DNA of 64,000 nt. It comes from Carnobacterium viridans. GTDB lineage: Bacteria > Bacillota > Bacilli > Lactobacillales > Carnobacteriaceae. Of the stretch, positions 53,928-63,423 are shown piece by piece. The DNA is taken from the NCBI RefSeq assembly GCF_900102725.1, contig NZ_FNJW01000008.1:1426001-1490000 (forward strand), in the 5' to 3' direction. Numbering within the stretch: position 1 is the stretch's first letter; each line of letters starts with the position of its first letter. The notes beneath the pieces were generated by a model. That model saw nothing but the letters and a program-made list of their open reading frames with translations. It was not told the DNA's origin and ran no database searches. Position numbers and translations under genes: made by a program.

Positions 53928-53989
53928 AAATCGACACTTATAATCCATACCATAAATGTAATAAAATTAATATCTTGTCGTGTCGATTT
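53928..53989. other. Possible res site of the dead resolvase
   Basis: AAATCGACAC (53928-53937) and GTGTCGATTT (53980-53989) are inverted arms around 42 AT-rich bases, just upstream of the resolvase start, the normal location of a Tn3/plasmid res region. Confidence 0.5.
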
Positions 53990-54066
53990 TGGGTTCACCC
54001 TATTGGCTAAGTGCTTTCTGAAGTTTATTAATTTAAATTCTTTATATGTATCCTTTTTTTAATGTG

Positions 54067-54108
54067 ACGCATACAATTTGTGATAGTTCTTGCACAAATT
54101 GTATGTGT
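54067..54108. repeat. 16-bp inverted repeat
   Basis: ACGCATACAATTTGTG (54067-54082) and CACAAATTGTATGTGT (54093-54108), one mismatch, 10-base loop. No T tract. Function unknown; the rest of 53990-54356 shows nothing more. Confidence 0.6.
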
Positions 54109-54356
54109 TATTTATTCTAGTGTTAATTTACAAGTTTAATTCCAAATTATAAAATGGTTAACTGTATGAAAGTCATATTCAAAGCGTAGATAATTTTAGT
54201 AGCCTTTCAATTTTTTTGATTTAACGGAAATATAAATTTTTCTTCATCACGAGTTAGACTTTAACGAGGTAGAGAAGATTTATGCTTGCTAATTAACTTC
54301 ATACTTACGGCTAGGAGTGCTATGATAAAATAAAACTACTACCAGTAAAGAAAGAA

Positions 54357-54767
54357 GTGAATCTATTGAAGAAAATTAATGTCGTTGGCGCCATTTTAAT
54401 AGAAAACGGAAAAATTTTATGTGCGCAACGAGGTGAAGGTAAATCGTTAGCTTACCTATGGGAATTTCCTGGTGGGAAAATAGAAACTGGAGAAACACCG
54501 CAAGAAGCTCTAATTCGTGAGCTACAAGAAGAGTTAATGATTGATGTGGAAGTGCAATCTGAAAAATTTGAAGAAACGAGTTACCAATATGACTTTGGTT
54601 TGGTAACTTTAACTACCTTCATTTGTTTTTTAAAAAGAGGCACACCACAGTTAACGGAGCATATCGCTGTAGAATGGTTAGCGCCTAAAGAATTGACTAC
54701 ACTAGAATGGGCACCAGCGGATATACCAGCCGTTGAGAAATTAATGGAAATGGAAACAATACGATGA
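54357..54767 (+). CDS. Nudix hydrolase, MutT-type
   Basis: 136 residues with the full Nudix box GGKIETGETPQEALIRELQEEL (residues about 40-62) and the MutT-like start INVVGAILIENGKILCAQRG. It should hydrolyse (deoxy)nucleoside triphosphates such as 8-oxo-dGTP. The start may be this GTG or the TTG nine bases later. It overlaps the helicase gene by 4 bp (ATGA), so the two are translated together. Confidence 0.9.
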   Translation: MNLLKKINVVGAILIENGKILCAQRGEGKSLAYLWEFPGGKIETGETPQEALIRELQEELMIDVEVQSEKFEETSYQYDFGLVTLTTFICFLKRGTPQLTEHIAVEWLAPKELTTLEWAPADIPAVEKLMEMETIR

Positions 54768-57649
54768 CAGATATGTTAGAGCGTTCTTTAAAAAAAGCTT
54801 TTATAGACCAAAAAATTGAAGGTTCTTTATATGACCCTCAAATGATCATCAATGATACGGAAAAAAAGCAGTATATGCTAAATGTGTTGCAAAATGAATT
54901 GGATACTTGTAAAGAATTCTTTTTTTCAGTGGCTTTTTTAACTCAAGGTGGACTAGCAGCGCTAAAAACACAATTAGCTGACTTACATACTCGAGGAATT
55001 AAAGGGAAAATTTTAACTTCAACTTATTTAGCCTTTAATCAGCCTGCTGTCTTTGAAGACTTAATAAAGTTTCCTAATGTAGAAGTGCGCATTTCAGAAA
55101 AACAAGGGTTTCATTCCAAAGGATATCTATTTAAACAATCAGGGTATCATTCTTTTATCATCGGAAGTTCCAACTTAACCATGAGTGCTTTAAAGACGAA
55201 CTACGAGTGGAATGTCCGTTTAACTTCCTATGACCATGGGCAGATGATTCAAGACATCCAATTACATATGGAGCAAGAATGGCAAGCGGCCCAAGTATTA
55301 ACTTCCCAATGGGTTTATAATTATAAAAAGACTTATCAACCAATGACGTACTACAAAGAAGTCAACACAATCCAAGATCCAGCTCTTATTGATGAGTCCA
55401 CTCCTTACATCGTGACTAAGCCTGATCCTAATAATATGCAAAAAGCAGCTCTATTCAATCTAAAAGAACTACGGAAAACTGGAGCCCAAAAAGGATTGGT
55501 CATTTCTGCTACAGGAACTGGAAAAACGTATTTATCAGCTTTTGATGTTTTACAAGCTAAACCTAAACGCGTTTTATTTATCGTTCACCGAGAACAAATT
55601 CTTAACAAAGCCAAAAGTGTTTTTCAAGAAATTCTTGGAGAACAAAAGGATGATTATGGAATTCTCTCGGGAAATAAAAAAGAAATAACAGCAACTTATT
55701 TATTTGCTACTATTCAAACGATTTCAAAAGATGCGGTTATGCAACAATTTGCTAAAGATCACTTCGATTACATTCTAATTGATGAAGTGCATAAAGCTGG
55801 TGCTTCTTCCTATCATCGCGTAATCGATTATTTTAAGCCCAATTTTTTACTAGGTATGACAGCTACTCCTGAACGAACTGATGGATTTAATATTTTCGAG
55901 TTATTTGATTACAATATTGCTTATGAGATCCGCCTTCAAGAAGCTCTAGAAGAAAATATGCTTTCCCCCTTTCATTATTTTGGAGTGACCGATTATGTAA
56001 AAGATGGAGAATTAATTTCTGAATCAACAAATTTGAAAATTTTGGTTGAAGAAGAACGTGTCACGTATTTACTAGAAAAGCTCCAGTATTATGGTTGTTC
56101 TGGTAACATTCCTAAAGGGCTAGTTTTTTGTAGTCGTAAAGAGGAAGCTAAAACATTGTCTACGCTATTCCAACAAAAAGGACATCCTAGTACTTACCTA
56201 ACAGGAGAGCATTCACTTGAGGAGCGAGAAAAACAAGTTGAACGGTTAGAACGTGGCGAGATTGAATACATCTTTACAGTAGATATTTTTAATGAAGGAA
56301 TTGATATTCCTAAAATTAATCAAGTGGTCATGCTTCGAAATACCCAATCGAATATCATTTTTGTGCAACAATTAGGCCGTGGATTAAGAAAAGATCCTTC
56401 AAAAGAATTCGTTACCGTAATTGATTTTATCGGAAACTACAAAAACAATTATATGATTCCAATGGCTTTATCTGGCGATGTGTCTAGGGATAAAAATAAT
56501 TTACGCAAAGATACTTTTGACACGAACTTTATTTCAGGCATTTCTTCTATTAATTTTGAAAAAATTGCAAAACAGCAAATTTTCTCTTCAATTAATCAAG
56601 CTTCTATGGATAGCATGAGTGAATTAAGAAAATCATTCCAATTGCTTTATAATCGCCTTGGCCGGGTACCCTACTTAAAAGATTTTGAAGAACAACACAC
56701 GATTGATCCTTTGCTAGTTGCCAATAAAAAATTAAGCTATTACGATTTCCTAGTCAGTATAAAACAAAGCGAAGGAACACTTTCTGAATTAGAAAACCGA
56801 TTCTTAATGATTGCTTCAAGAGAATGGTTACCAGGAAAAAGAAAACAAGAATTAGTATTGCTAGAAAAAATGATGAGTGAACCTGAAAATAGTCTATCTT
56901 TAAAAGGAATCCAACAGCTATTTATAGAGAACGGGATTTTAGCAGACGAAGAAACGATAAATTCTGTACTGAATACATTAGATTTGTCCTTTTATACTGG
57001 TTCTATGGCAGCTACTTATAAGAAACAAGCCTTTATCGTACGAACAGAAAACAACGTATTTTTGTCTTCTCTGTATAAAGAAGCATTAGTAAATGAATAC
57101 TTTGCGTATATGATGTCGGATATTCTTGCAACAGGGCTGCTTAAATCTAAAGCTTACACTACGTCAAAACCTTTAACGCGTTACCAAAAATACAAACGAA
57201 AAGAAGTTTTACGTTTGCTAAATTGGGACAAACAAATGGTAGACCAGAACGTTGGTGGCTATACATCAAGCAAAGACGAATTTGTTATTTTCGTAACGCT
57301 GAAAAAAGGCGAAAACTTCACAGGAGCACAAATGGCTTATGAAGATGAGTTGATCGATTATTCCACAATGAAGTGGTTCACGAAATCTCCAAGGACAATG
57401 TCCTCTCCTGAAGTGCAGAAATTAATGAAGGCTGAGAAATGGCATATACGCGTATTTGCTAAGAAATCGGATAACGAAGGAACAGAATTTTATTATTTAG
57501 GAGAAGTAAAACCAGTAAAAGAATCTATTATAGAGTTAGAAAAAACACTTCAAAATGGTAAAAAGAAAAAAGTTGTAGAGATGTTTTTGAAGTTTTTAGA
57601 ACCAATTGATGTAACCTTATATCGATATTTAGAAGCTGGACAAGAGTGA
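54764..57649 (+). CDS. PLD-nuclease/SF2 helicase/DUF3427 protein
   Basis: 961 residues. N-terminal phospholipase-D-like nuclease domain (FHSKGYLF and IIGSSNLTMSALKTN), then a superfamily 2 helicase: Walker A ATGTGKTYLS, DEVH box IDEVHKAG, MTATPERTDG, and the C-terminal helicase part FNEGIDIP and QQLGRGLRKD, followed by a long DUF3427 region (FTGAQMAYEDELIDYSTMKW). It probably unwinds and cuts DNA in repair or defence. Nudix-helicase pairing recurs in Firmicutes. Confidence 0.88.
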   Translation: MTDMLERSLKKAFIDQKIEGSLYDPQMIINDTEKKQYMLNVLQNELDTCKEFFFSVAFLTQGGLAALKTQLADLHTRGIKGKILTSTYLAFNQPAVFEDLIKFPNVEVRISEKQGFHSKGYLFKQSGYHSFIIGSSNLTMSALKTNYEWNVRLTSYDHGQMIQDIQLHMEQEWQAAQVLTSQWVYNYKKTYQPMTYYKEVNTIQDPALIDESTPYIVTKPDPNNMQKAALFNLKELRKTGAQKGLVISATGTGKTYLSAFDVLQAKPKRVLFIVHREQILNKAKSVFQEILGEQKDDYGILSGNKKEITATYLFATIQTISKDAVMQQFAKDHFDYILIDEVHKAGASSYHRVIDYFKPNFLLGMTATPERTDGFNIFELFDYNIAYEIRLQEALEENMLSPFHYFGVTDYVKDGELISESTNLKILVEEERVTYLLEKLQYYGCSGNIPKGLVFCSRKEEAKTLSTLFQQKGHPSTYLTGEHSLEEREKQVERLERGEIEYIFTVDIFNEGIDIPKINQVVMLRNTQSNIIFVQQLGRGLRKDPSKEFVTVIDFIGNYKNNYMIPMALSGDVSRDKNNLRKDTFDTNFISGISSINFEKIAKQQIFSSINQASMDSMSELRKSFQLLYNRLGRVPYLKDFEEQHTIDPLLVANKKLSYYDFLVSIKQSEGTLSELENRFLMIASREWLPGKRKQELVLLEKMMSEPENSLSLKGIQQLFIENGILADEETINSVLNTLDLSFYTGSMAATYKKQAFIVRTENNVFLSSLYKEALVNEYFAYMMSDILATGLLKSKAYTTSKPLTRYQKYKRKEVLRLLNWDKQMVDQNVGGYTSSKDEFVIFVTLKKGENFTGAQMAYEDELIDYSTMKWFTKSPRTMSSPEVQKLMKAEKWHIRVFAKKSDNEGTEFYYLGEVKPVKESIIELEKTLQNGKKKKVVEMFLKFLEPIDVTLYRYLEAGQE

Positions 57650-57727
57650 TGTTGGGAATGAAGGTCATCGTATAAGTATTGAATTGATCTTTTAACTATT
57701 TTAATTTAGAATTCGATGTATCAAAAA

Positions 57728-57760
57728 AAGCAGCAGCTGAAATCAGCTGCTGCTCTTTTT
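57728..57760. terminator. Bidirectional terminator
   Basis: GCAGCAGCTGA (57730-57740) with TCAGCTGCTGC (57743-57753), flanked by runs of A and T, between convergent genes. Confidence 0.88.
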
Positions 57761-57774
57761 TGATATACCATGGT

Positions 57775-57906
57775 TTACTTATTAAATATCTTTGGACCTT
57801 TTCGCATGTTTTTAAGATCATTTTTTGGTGTGTTGGTTTGTTTCGATTTTCCGCCACCTGCTTGTTTCTTTTTAATGATCTCTAACATTTTCTCTTTTGA
57901 ATTCAC
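57775..57906 (-). CDS. Conserved 43-residue basic protein
   Basis: GTG start at 57906 with AAGGTGG upstream. The product begins MNSKEKMLEIIKKKQAGGGK and ends KNMRKGPKIFNK, a pattern I have seen repeatedly in Lactobacillales short proteins. It is highly basic and could bind RNA or the ribosome, but this is not known. It converges with the helicase gene. Confidence 0.7.
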   Translation of the reverse strand: MNSKEKMLEIIKKKQAGGGKSKQTNTPKNDLKNMRKGPKIFNK

Positions 57907-58227
57907 TTATCACACCACCTTGTTAGTGTAACACTAAATACTTTCAGTGAGATAAGAGGAATAATAACTACTTTAATGGGATGATTCTTTCTCTATCTTA
58001 GTGAGTTCTTAGAATGATTAATCCATTCTCAAGACAACACTATTTCTTAAATCCATTATTTTTTCTATATCCTTTGCCCACTATCACAATATCTGGTTTT
58101 ACATTCATCATTAAATAATACAGGATAAATCGTGAAGTAACAAACAAATTTTTGTTTATTGAGCAGATAATTTGTCCAATAAATGTCAGTAATTTATATT
58201 AGAATGGAATTTAAGATAAGCAACAGA

Positions 58228-58259
58228 AAAGAGACTCTTGTAACCACAAGAATCTCTTT
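58228..58259 (-). terminator. Terminator downstream of the SPFH operon
   Basis: A 14-bp stem with one mismatch (AAAGAGACTCTTGT with ACAAGAATCTCTTT). The stretch 57907-58227 shows nothing else. Confidence 0.65.
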
Positions 58260-58295
58260 CTTAAAATGTTCAATAATATAGTTTAAAGAAGATGC

Positions 58296-58415
58296 TTAAA
58301 AATTGAAATCATCATCTTCATTTTTATTCTCTGCTTTAAACAGCCAACGTGCTAAACAAACTACTAAAGTTACTAATATCGTTATAAAAATAAGTTTACC
58401 TAAGAAGAAAATCAT
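58296..58415 (-). CDS. Small membrane protein (39 aa) after the SPFH gene
   Basis: ATG at 58415 with AGGTGATAAA upstream. The product MIFFLGKLIFITILVTLVVC is one membrane segment and an acidic tail (NKNEDDDFNF). It follows the SPFH gene by 8 bp and is probably co-transcribed as a partner. Confidence 0.6.
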   Translation of the reverse strand: MIFFLGKLIFITILVTLVVCLARWLFKAENKNEDDDFNF

Positions 58416-58423
58416 TTTATCAC

Positions 58424-59254
58424 CTACTTATTAGTATCAACAATTGCTTCACCTGTTTGTACTTCAACCCAACCATGTTCTAAACGTGCTTCTACTTCTT
58501 TTAACTTGATCAATTCTTCTGAAATGGATTCTGATAATTTTTTATTTGCTTCAGCCTCTGCTTCTGCTGCTTTTACTTTTTGATAGGCTAAGCTATCCGC
58601 TTTTGTTTTTGCTGTATCAGCTTCTAAGAGAGCTTTTTCTTTTTCTTGACCAGCTTTGATGATCTCATCAATTGATTTTTGTGTTTCAGCATCTACATCT
58701 GGTACCCCAAAAGCAACATCTTCTACCAGAAATCCTTTTGGTTCAACTGCTTTAGTGAAATCTTCTAAAATGGATTGCTGAACTTCTGTTGATTTCGATC
58801 CCGTTACATCCAATAAACTATATCTGGCTACTACAGCACGAGAGGATTTAAGCAATTGTGCTTTTAACCAATTGGCTTCAATGTCTTCTACATTAATACT
58901 ACCAAATTCTTTAAATACATCAGAAACTTTTTTTGAATCTACTTTATAGGCATATGTAATAGATACATGTGTAGCTTTTCCATCTTCTGTTGCTAAATTT
59001 AATTTTTCTGCTTTAACCGTTTGTAATCGAATAGGATACTGGGTTACTTTATCCAGACCTACAAATTTAACCCCTTGACTTAAAGTTTGATCTTTCACTC
59101 CGCCATTCATTGAATAACGAACACCTACATAACCATTTTCTATTTTTTCAAAAAACACTAAAAATCCGCCTACCAATAAGATAATTACTAGAATACCAAT
59201 GATTAATCCTTTGATTTTTTTGATGCTGTTCTTATCGTATTCTTTTTCGTTCAA
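58424..59254 (-). CDS. Prohibitin/SPFH-family membrane protein
   Basis: 276 residues, TTG start (AGAGGA upstream). N-terminal membrane segment (residues 14-35), then the SPFH/Band 7 domain (GYVGVRYSMNGGVKDQTLSQGVKF, VTQYPIRLQTVKAEKL) and a C-terminal coiled coil rich in Ala/Glu/Lys. Such proteins make membrane microdomain scaffolds or oligomeric cages. The tail ends GWVEVQTGEAIVDTNK. Confidence 0.88.
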   Translation of the reverse strand: MNEKEYDKNSIKKIKGLIIGILVIILLVGGFLVFFEKIENGYVGVRYSMNGGVKDQTLSQGVKFVGLDKVTQYPIRLQTVKAEKLNLATEDGKATHVSITYAYKVDSKKVSDVFKEFGSINVEDIEANWLKAQLLKSSRAVVARYSLLDVTGSKSTEVQQSILEDFTKAVEPKGFLVEDVAFGVPDVDAETQKSIDEIIKAGQEKEKALLEADTAKTKADSLAYQKVKAAEAEAEANKKLSESISEELIKLKEVEARLEHGWVEVQTGEAIVDTNK

Positions 59255-59636
59255 TTTTATGTCCTCTTTTCTTTTTTAACTAAATGATTGTCTTAATAAC
59301 GAATATTTTTCTTTACTCTCTTACAACTTACCACCCCGTGTAACTGTTTACTGCAATGCACAAAAAGAAATACACAGCCTTTTCTGCTGTAAGCCTGTAT
59401 ATTCTTTTTGACATACTTTTTCTTTTACGAGTTGACTCTATGTACCTCATCTCTTCCCATAAAAAATCATCTTAATTATTATACCAAAGAAAGGAATAAA
59501 AACGATGGATTCTTTAAATATTTAAGCTTCATTACAAAGGTTACTTTAGTTTACTTGATTTGTTAAATTATTTTTTTAATATCTAATATGTAATTTTACA
59601 ATCTTCATTGAATCATACATAATAAAACATGAAGTA

Positions 59637-59657
59637 ACAAAATATTTTACACTCTCT
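59637..59657. repeat. Solo right end of the IS256-family element
   Basis: 21 bases (ACAAAATATTTTACACTCTC plus T) identical to the right end of the IS at 16482-17819, with no transposase nearby. It indicates an old insertion. The rest of 59255-59743 is AT-rich, with no gene seen. Confidence 0.75.
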
Positions 59658-59743
59658 AAACATCTTTTCTCTATGGTCTTAATCAATAAAATATCTTAGC
59701 ACATCTATTATTCTAAATAAATTTGTTCATTCAGGAGGATTTT

Positions 59744-60571
59744 ATGAAAAATTTCGTTACACAAACATGGTTATTAGAAAATTATTCAAATGATAACTTA
59801 ATCTTACTTGATGCTCGCGCAGAATTAAATGATCCAAAAGCCGGATATAATCAATATAAAAAAGGACATCTAAAAAGAGCTCAGTTCGTCTCTTTAGAAG
59901 ATACAATGACTGGAAAAGTCAGCAAGCATGGCGGTCGGCATCCTTTACCAGATATGGAAGTATTTATTACGGAAATGAAGCAGCTGGGTATTTCTGACTC
60001 TTCTACAGTAATCATTTATGATAACGGGGATCTGGCGATGGCAGGCAGATTATGGTGGTTGTTAAGATACGCTGGTAAAGATAAGGTATTTTTATTAGAA
60101 GGCGGTATAAAACATTGGGTCGATAATGAATTAGAAATTACTACAGTTATTGCCGAGCCGCAATCTTCTGGAGCTCTAAGTTTGAATTTAAATGAATCCA
60201 TGATTGCAGAACACTCTGAAGTAAAGGCTGCTGTTGACTTAGAACAAACAGTAATAATCGATTCCAGAGCGTATGAACGGTATTCTGGACAAGTGGAACC
60301 ATTAGATAAATTGCCTGGACATATCCCCAGTGCTTTAAACTATCCTTGGATGGATTTAGTTGATGAAGGTACTATAATAGACAACAACAATATAAACGAA
60401 AAGTTTAAATCTCTGGAAGAATATGAGGATATTATCGTTCACTGCGGATCTGGGATAACCGGGACAGTAAATATGTTGTTTATGGAAGAAGCTGGATTGG
60501 AGCCAAGGTTGTACCTAGGAGGCTACAGTGACTGGGTCAGTTACGAAAACAGTCAAGTGGTAAAAGACTAA
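59744..60571 (+). CDS. Sulfurtransferase, two rhodanese domains
   Basis: 275 residues from ATG 59744, fixed by AGGAGG seven bases upstream. Two rhodanese domains: the first (residues about 1-125) lacks the catalytic Cys, the second has the active loop HCGSGIT (Cys near 234), as in thiosulfate or 3-mercaptopyruvate sulfurtransferases. It transfers sulfane sulfur to acceptors such as cyanide or thiols. No operon partners. Confidence 0.9.
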   Translation: MKNFVTQTWLLENYSNDNLILLDARAELNDPKAGYNQYKKGHLKRAQFVSLEDTMTGKVSKHGGRHPLPDMEVFITEMKQLGISDSSTVIIYDNGDLAMAGRLWWLLRYAGKDKVFLLEGGIKHWVDNELEITTVIAEPQSSGALSLNLNESMIAEHSEVKAAVDLEQTVIIDSRAYERYSGQVEPLDKLPGHIPSALNYPWMDLVDEGTIIDNNNINEKFKSLEEYEDIIVHCGSGITGTVNMLFMEEAGLEPRLYLGGYSDWVSYENSQVVKD

Positions 60572-60660
60572 AACTCAGGGAAAACATTGTTTTATACCCC
60601 TTTATCGATAAAGCGAATAAATTTCAGGTTTTACGTTTGAGTTTATCCAAAACAAAATTA

Positions 60661-60773
60661 AGGTAGACACAGCACAAGTCATTACTTTAGTAGAACATCT
60701 ATCTAAGGTTATTATATCACTCTAAACCCCAATGGGCGAAAGGCAAACGACATTGAAATTATCATGTTCTCAG
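60661..60773 (+). pseudogene. IS30-family transposase scar
   Basis: The frame reads AQVITLVEHLSKVIISL, stop, then after a one-base shift PNGRKANDIEIIM, matching the DDE region of the IS30 transposase at 12699-13657 (AVITLVERLSKVIITLKPNG). Everything else is lost. Confidence 0.75.
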
Positions 60774-60805
60774 AGAGTTATTAAATTATCAGATTTTTAT
60801 GCATA

Positions 60806-60838
60806 AAAAAGGAACTGCCATATAAGCAGTTCCTTTTT
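60806..60838 (-). terminator. Terminator of rplM-rpsI
   Basis: Stem AAAAAGGAACTGC with GCAGTTCCTTTTT, perfect 13 bp, just after the rpsI stop. Confidence 0.92.
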
Positions 60839-60857
60839 GATATATATATAAAGTAAA

Positions 60858-61250
60858 TTAACGTTTTGAGAATTGTGAAGCTTTACGCGCTTTTTTCAAA
60901 CCTGGTTTCTTACGTTCAACCATACGTGGGTCACGAGTTAATAGACCTGCAGCTTTTAATGGGCCACGGAAATCTGGATCAACTTCTAATAACGCACGAG
61001 AGATACCATGACGGGCAGCTCCTGATTGACCAGTGAATCCTCCACCATTTACGTTTACATGTACGTCGTAGCTACCTAAAGTTTCTGTAAGAGCTAAAGG
61101 TTGTTTAACAACTTCGTGTAAATACGGGAATGGAATGTATTCAGTGATATCTTTTTTGTTCATGATGATTTTACCAGTACCTGGTACTAAGCGTACGCGA
61201 GCAGTTGAATTTTTACGTCTTCCTGTTGCGATATATTGTGTTTGTGCCAT
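60858..61250 (-). CDS. rpsI: 30S ribosomal protein S9
   Basis: 130 residues, full-length S9: [20 protein letters not shown] at the N terminus, the [20 protein letters not shown] centre and the conserved basic tail ending [11 protein letters not shown]. It binds 16S rRNA, and the tail contacts P-site tRNA. Follows rplM by 13 bp. AAGGAGG before the ATG. Confidence 0.98.
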   Translation of the reverse strand: MAQTQYIATGRRKNSTARVRLVPGTGKIIMNKKDITEYIPFPYLHEVVKQPLALTETLGSYDVHVNVNGGGFTGQSGAARHGISRALLEVDPDFRGPLKAAGLLTRDPRMVERKKPGLKKARKASQFSKR

Positions 61251-61263
61251 AGATATTCCCTCC

Positions 61264-61710
61264 TTAAATTAAGTTTGTGATGTCTAATACTTCAGGTTGT
61301 TGCGCTTGGTGATTGTGTTCTGCTCCACCGTAAACATGTAATTTCATGCCTTGAGCGCGACCTAAAGTGTTTTTAGGAAGCATACCTTTGACAGATAATT
61401 CGATTAATTTACGAGAATCTTTAGCACGTAAGTCACCAGCAGAGATTTGTTTCAATCCACCTGGATTACCATCGATGTTACGAGAATAGATTTTGTCAGT
61501 TGCTTTTTTACCAGTTAATTTCACTTTGTCAGCGTTGATTACGATAACGAAGTCACCTGTATCAACATTTGGTGTGTAAGTTGGTTTATTTTTACCACGT
61601 AAAATAGCTGCGACTACACTTGACATACGTCCCATAGGGATATCAGTTGCGTCTACCACATACCATTTACGTTCTACTTCATTTGGTTTTGCCATATAAG
61701 TTGTACGCAC
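61264..61710 (-). CDS. rplM: 50S ribosomal protein L13
   Basis: 148 residues from a GTG at 61710 (GGAGG eight bases upstream). Typical L13: [50 protein letters not shown] and [15 protein letters not shown]. It binds 23S rRNA early in 50S assembly and, in Firmicutes, also its own mRNA leader. Confidence 0.98.
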   Translation of the reverse strand: MRTTYMAKPNEVERKWYVVDATDIPMGRMSSVVAAILRGKNKPTYTPNVDTGDFVIVINADKVKLTGKKATDKIYSRNIDGNPGGLKQISAGDLRAKDSRKLIELSVKGMLPKNTLGRAQGMKLHVYGGAEHNHQAQQPEVLDITNLI

Positions 61711-61800
61711 GTTTTATTCCTCCATATTCTTATCTGTTTGTTTGAATGCACAATAAGTTTCCGGGGCTCATCGTGGTGGCAAACAATACCATTTAATATT
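61711..61800 (-). ncRNA. L13 leader (autoregulatory mRNA structure)
   Basis: On the minus strand the sequence TTTGCCACCACGATGAGC, then CCGGAAACTTATTGTGCA matches the conserved core of the Firmicutes L13 leader as I know it, located directly before the rplM ribosome site. Excess L13 should bind here and lower rplM-rpsI expression. Confidence 0.7.
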
Positions 61801-61882
61801 CTAACCTTAATACTAGTTTTTGTCAATTATTTTAATAGAAATAATTCATTTTTTCATTATTGTGATTAATCCATGTGAAATT

Positions 61883-62043
61883 TCTGGAGGAATAGGGGTT
61901 GCTTGTAGCTATGTTAAGGATTTAATGCGAATGACAAAGCATTAGCGCTTAAGCGATTAGCTTTGTTTGAGGCTTAAAAGTCTGAAGACCACAGGCTTCA
62001 GGCGCTCCCATAGCTCTTCACAAGCAAACCCGTCCATTCCAGA
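61883..62043. repeat. Large structured intergenic element
   Basis: The outer arms (TGGAGGAATAGGGGTTGCTT from 61884; complement in AAGCAAACCCGTCCATTCCA to about 62041) pair over about 25 bp, as do TAGCTATG and CATAGCTC. Inside are two further hairpins (AGCGCTTAAGCGAT region; CTGAAGACCACAGGCTTCAG). The whole could be a repeat element or structured RNA. Confidence 0.65.
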
Positions 62044-62074
62044 AGACATTTTATTTTATATAAAATTAAAAAAA

Positions 62075-62563
62075 TTAATCTAAAAAGTACGCCATAAATA
62101 AATCATCAATAAACTGACCTTCAATTAAGAATTCATCTCTTAAACGACCTTCTACTTCAAAATCGTTTTTTTGATACAAGTGAATCGCAGCCGGGTTCGT
62201 AGACAATACTCGTAAACTTAATTTATGAATCCCTTGTTCAGCCGCTAAGGCCTTGATAGCCGTTAGTAAAGCTGATCCTACCCCTTTACCTTCTGCATCG
62301 GGATGAACGCCTACATCAATGCTCCACGTCTTCTGGTGAGGAGCTAAGCTACTAGGAGTATGAAACCCTAAGAAGCCTGCAATTTGTTGGTTTTCTTCTG
62401 CTATGGCTACCAACTGTGAACCCTCGGTATATTGCTTTTCATACTCTTCTACTGTTTCATAAGTTGAAACATGAGGTGTGTTGCCTAAATGCCAGATTTG
62501 ATTTTCAATGGCCATCAATTGAGGATAATCGCTTCGTTTACTTGGCCGTATGATCCAATTCAT
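62075..62563 (-). CDS. GNAT-family N-acetyltransferase
   Basis: 162 residues with the classic GNAT core: SIDVGVHPDAEGKGVGSALL (acetyl-CoA loop) and KLSLRVLSTNPAAIHLYQKNDF. It overlaps truA by 26 bp and should be translationally coupled to it; AGGAG lies within the end of truA. Substrate unknown. The pairing with truA suggests it belongs to the core gene order and not to the island. Confidence 0.9.
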   Translation of the reverse strand: MNWIIRPSKRSDYPQLMAIENQIWHLGNTPHVSTYETVEEYEKQYTEGSQLVAIAEENQQIAGFLGFHTPSSLAPHQKTWSIDVGVHPDAEGKGVGSALLTAIKALAAEQGIHKLSLRVLSTNPAAIHLYQKNDFEVEGRLRDEFLIEGQFIDDLFMAYFLD

Positions 62564-63377
62564 GCTGCACCTGCTCTCCTACTTCACCGATTTCCTGATA
62601 ATCTGTGCCTTTTTTTGCGATTGACGATTCATAGTAAACTTCCATCAAATACAATCCTTGAGGTTTAGCCGTTGGACCAGCTTCGTTGCGGTCTTTAACT
62701 TCTAACAGACGTTGAATCTCATCTGCTGGGCGCAATCCATTTGCGATTTGCAATAATGTACCTACAAAAATACGAACCATATTGTATAAAAAGCCGTTCC
62801 CTCTAAAAGTAAAGAGCAATTCGTTGTTGAAGTCGTCTTTCACAACACTAGCTTCATATACGGTACGCACTTTATCTTCTCTACCACTGTTGCTGGCACA
62901 GAAACTTGAAAAATCGTGCTCACCTTCCAGGTCTTTCAATGCATTTCTCAACTTGTCCATATCGAGCGGATACGGATGGTGTAAGGTGTATAACCGTTTA
63001 AACGGATCCGGTATCGCATTGAGATCGACACGGTACTGGTATTTCTTTCCAGAAGTATTGTACCGTGCATGAAAATCATCTTCAACAATTGAGACTTCTT
63101 TTACAAAAATCTCATCTGTCGTTAAACTGTTCAATGCGCGTTGCATATTTTTAGCGGGGATTATAAAAGGGTAATCAAAATGAATGACTTGTCCCTTAGC
63201 GTGTACCCCAGAATCGGTTCTTCCAGATCCATGAATGATCACTTCTATTCCCTTGGTCATGATTTTTAATGCTTTTTGAATCTCGCCTTGCACAGTTCGA
63301 TCATGCGGTTGGATCTGGAACCCAGCAAAGTGTGTCCCATCGTATTGCACGATCAATTTATAACGTATCCATTTCAT
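62538..63377 (-). CDS. truA: tRNA pseudouridine(38-40) synthase TruA
   Basis: 279 residues. TruA signature with catalytic Asp in GSGRTDSGVHAKGQ, start YKLIVQYDGTHFAGFQ, and FLYNMVRIFVGTLLQIANG. It converts U38-U40 of tRNA anticodon stems to pseudouridine. The C terminus has about 30 extra residues (SIAKKGTDYQEIGEVGEQVQ) compared with typical 245-250-residue enzymes. AAGGAG before the ATG. Confidence 0.96.
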   Translation of the reverse strand: MKWIRYKLIVQYDGTHFAGFQIQPHDRTVQGEIQKALKIMTKGIEVIIHGSGRTDSGVHAKGQVIHFDYPFIIPAKNMQRALNSLTTDEIFVKEVSIVEDDFHARYNTSGKKYQYRVDLNAIPDPFKRLYTLHHPYPLDMDKLRNALKDLEGEHDFSSFCASNSGREDKVRTVYEASVVKDDFNNELLFTFRGNGFLYNMVRIFVGTLLQIANGLRPADEIQRLLEVKDRNEAGPTAKPQGLYLMEVYYESSIAKKGTDYQEIGEVGEQVQHELDHTAK

Positions 63378-63423
63378 TTGTGTGACTCCTTTACACTAAC
63401 TTGTTCTAAGGTCATTAAAAGTT

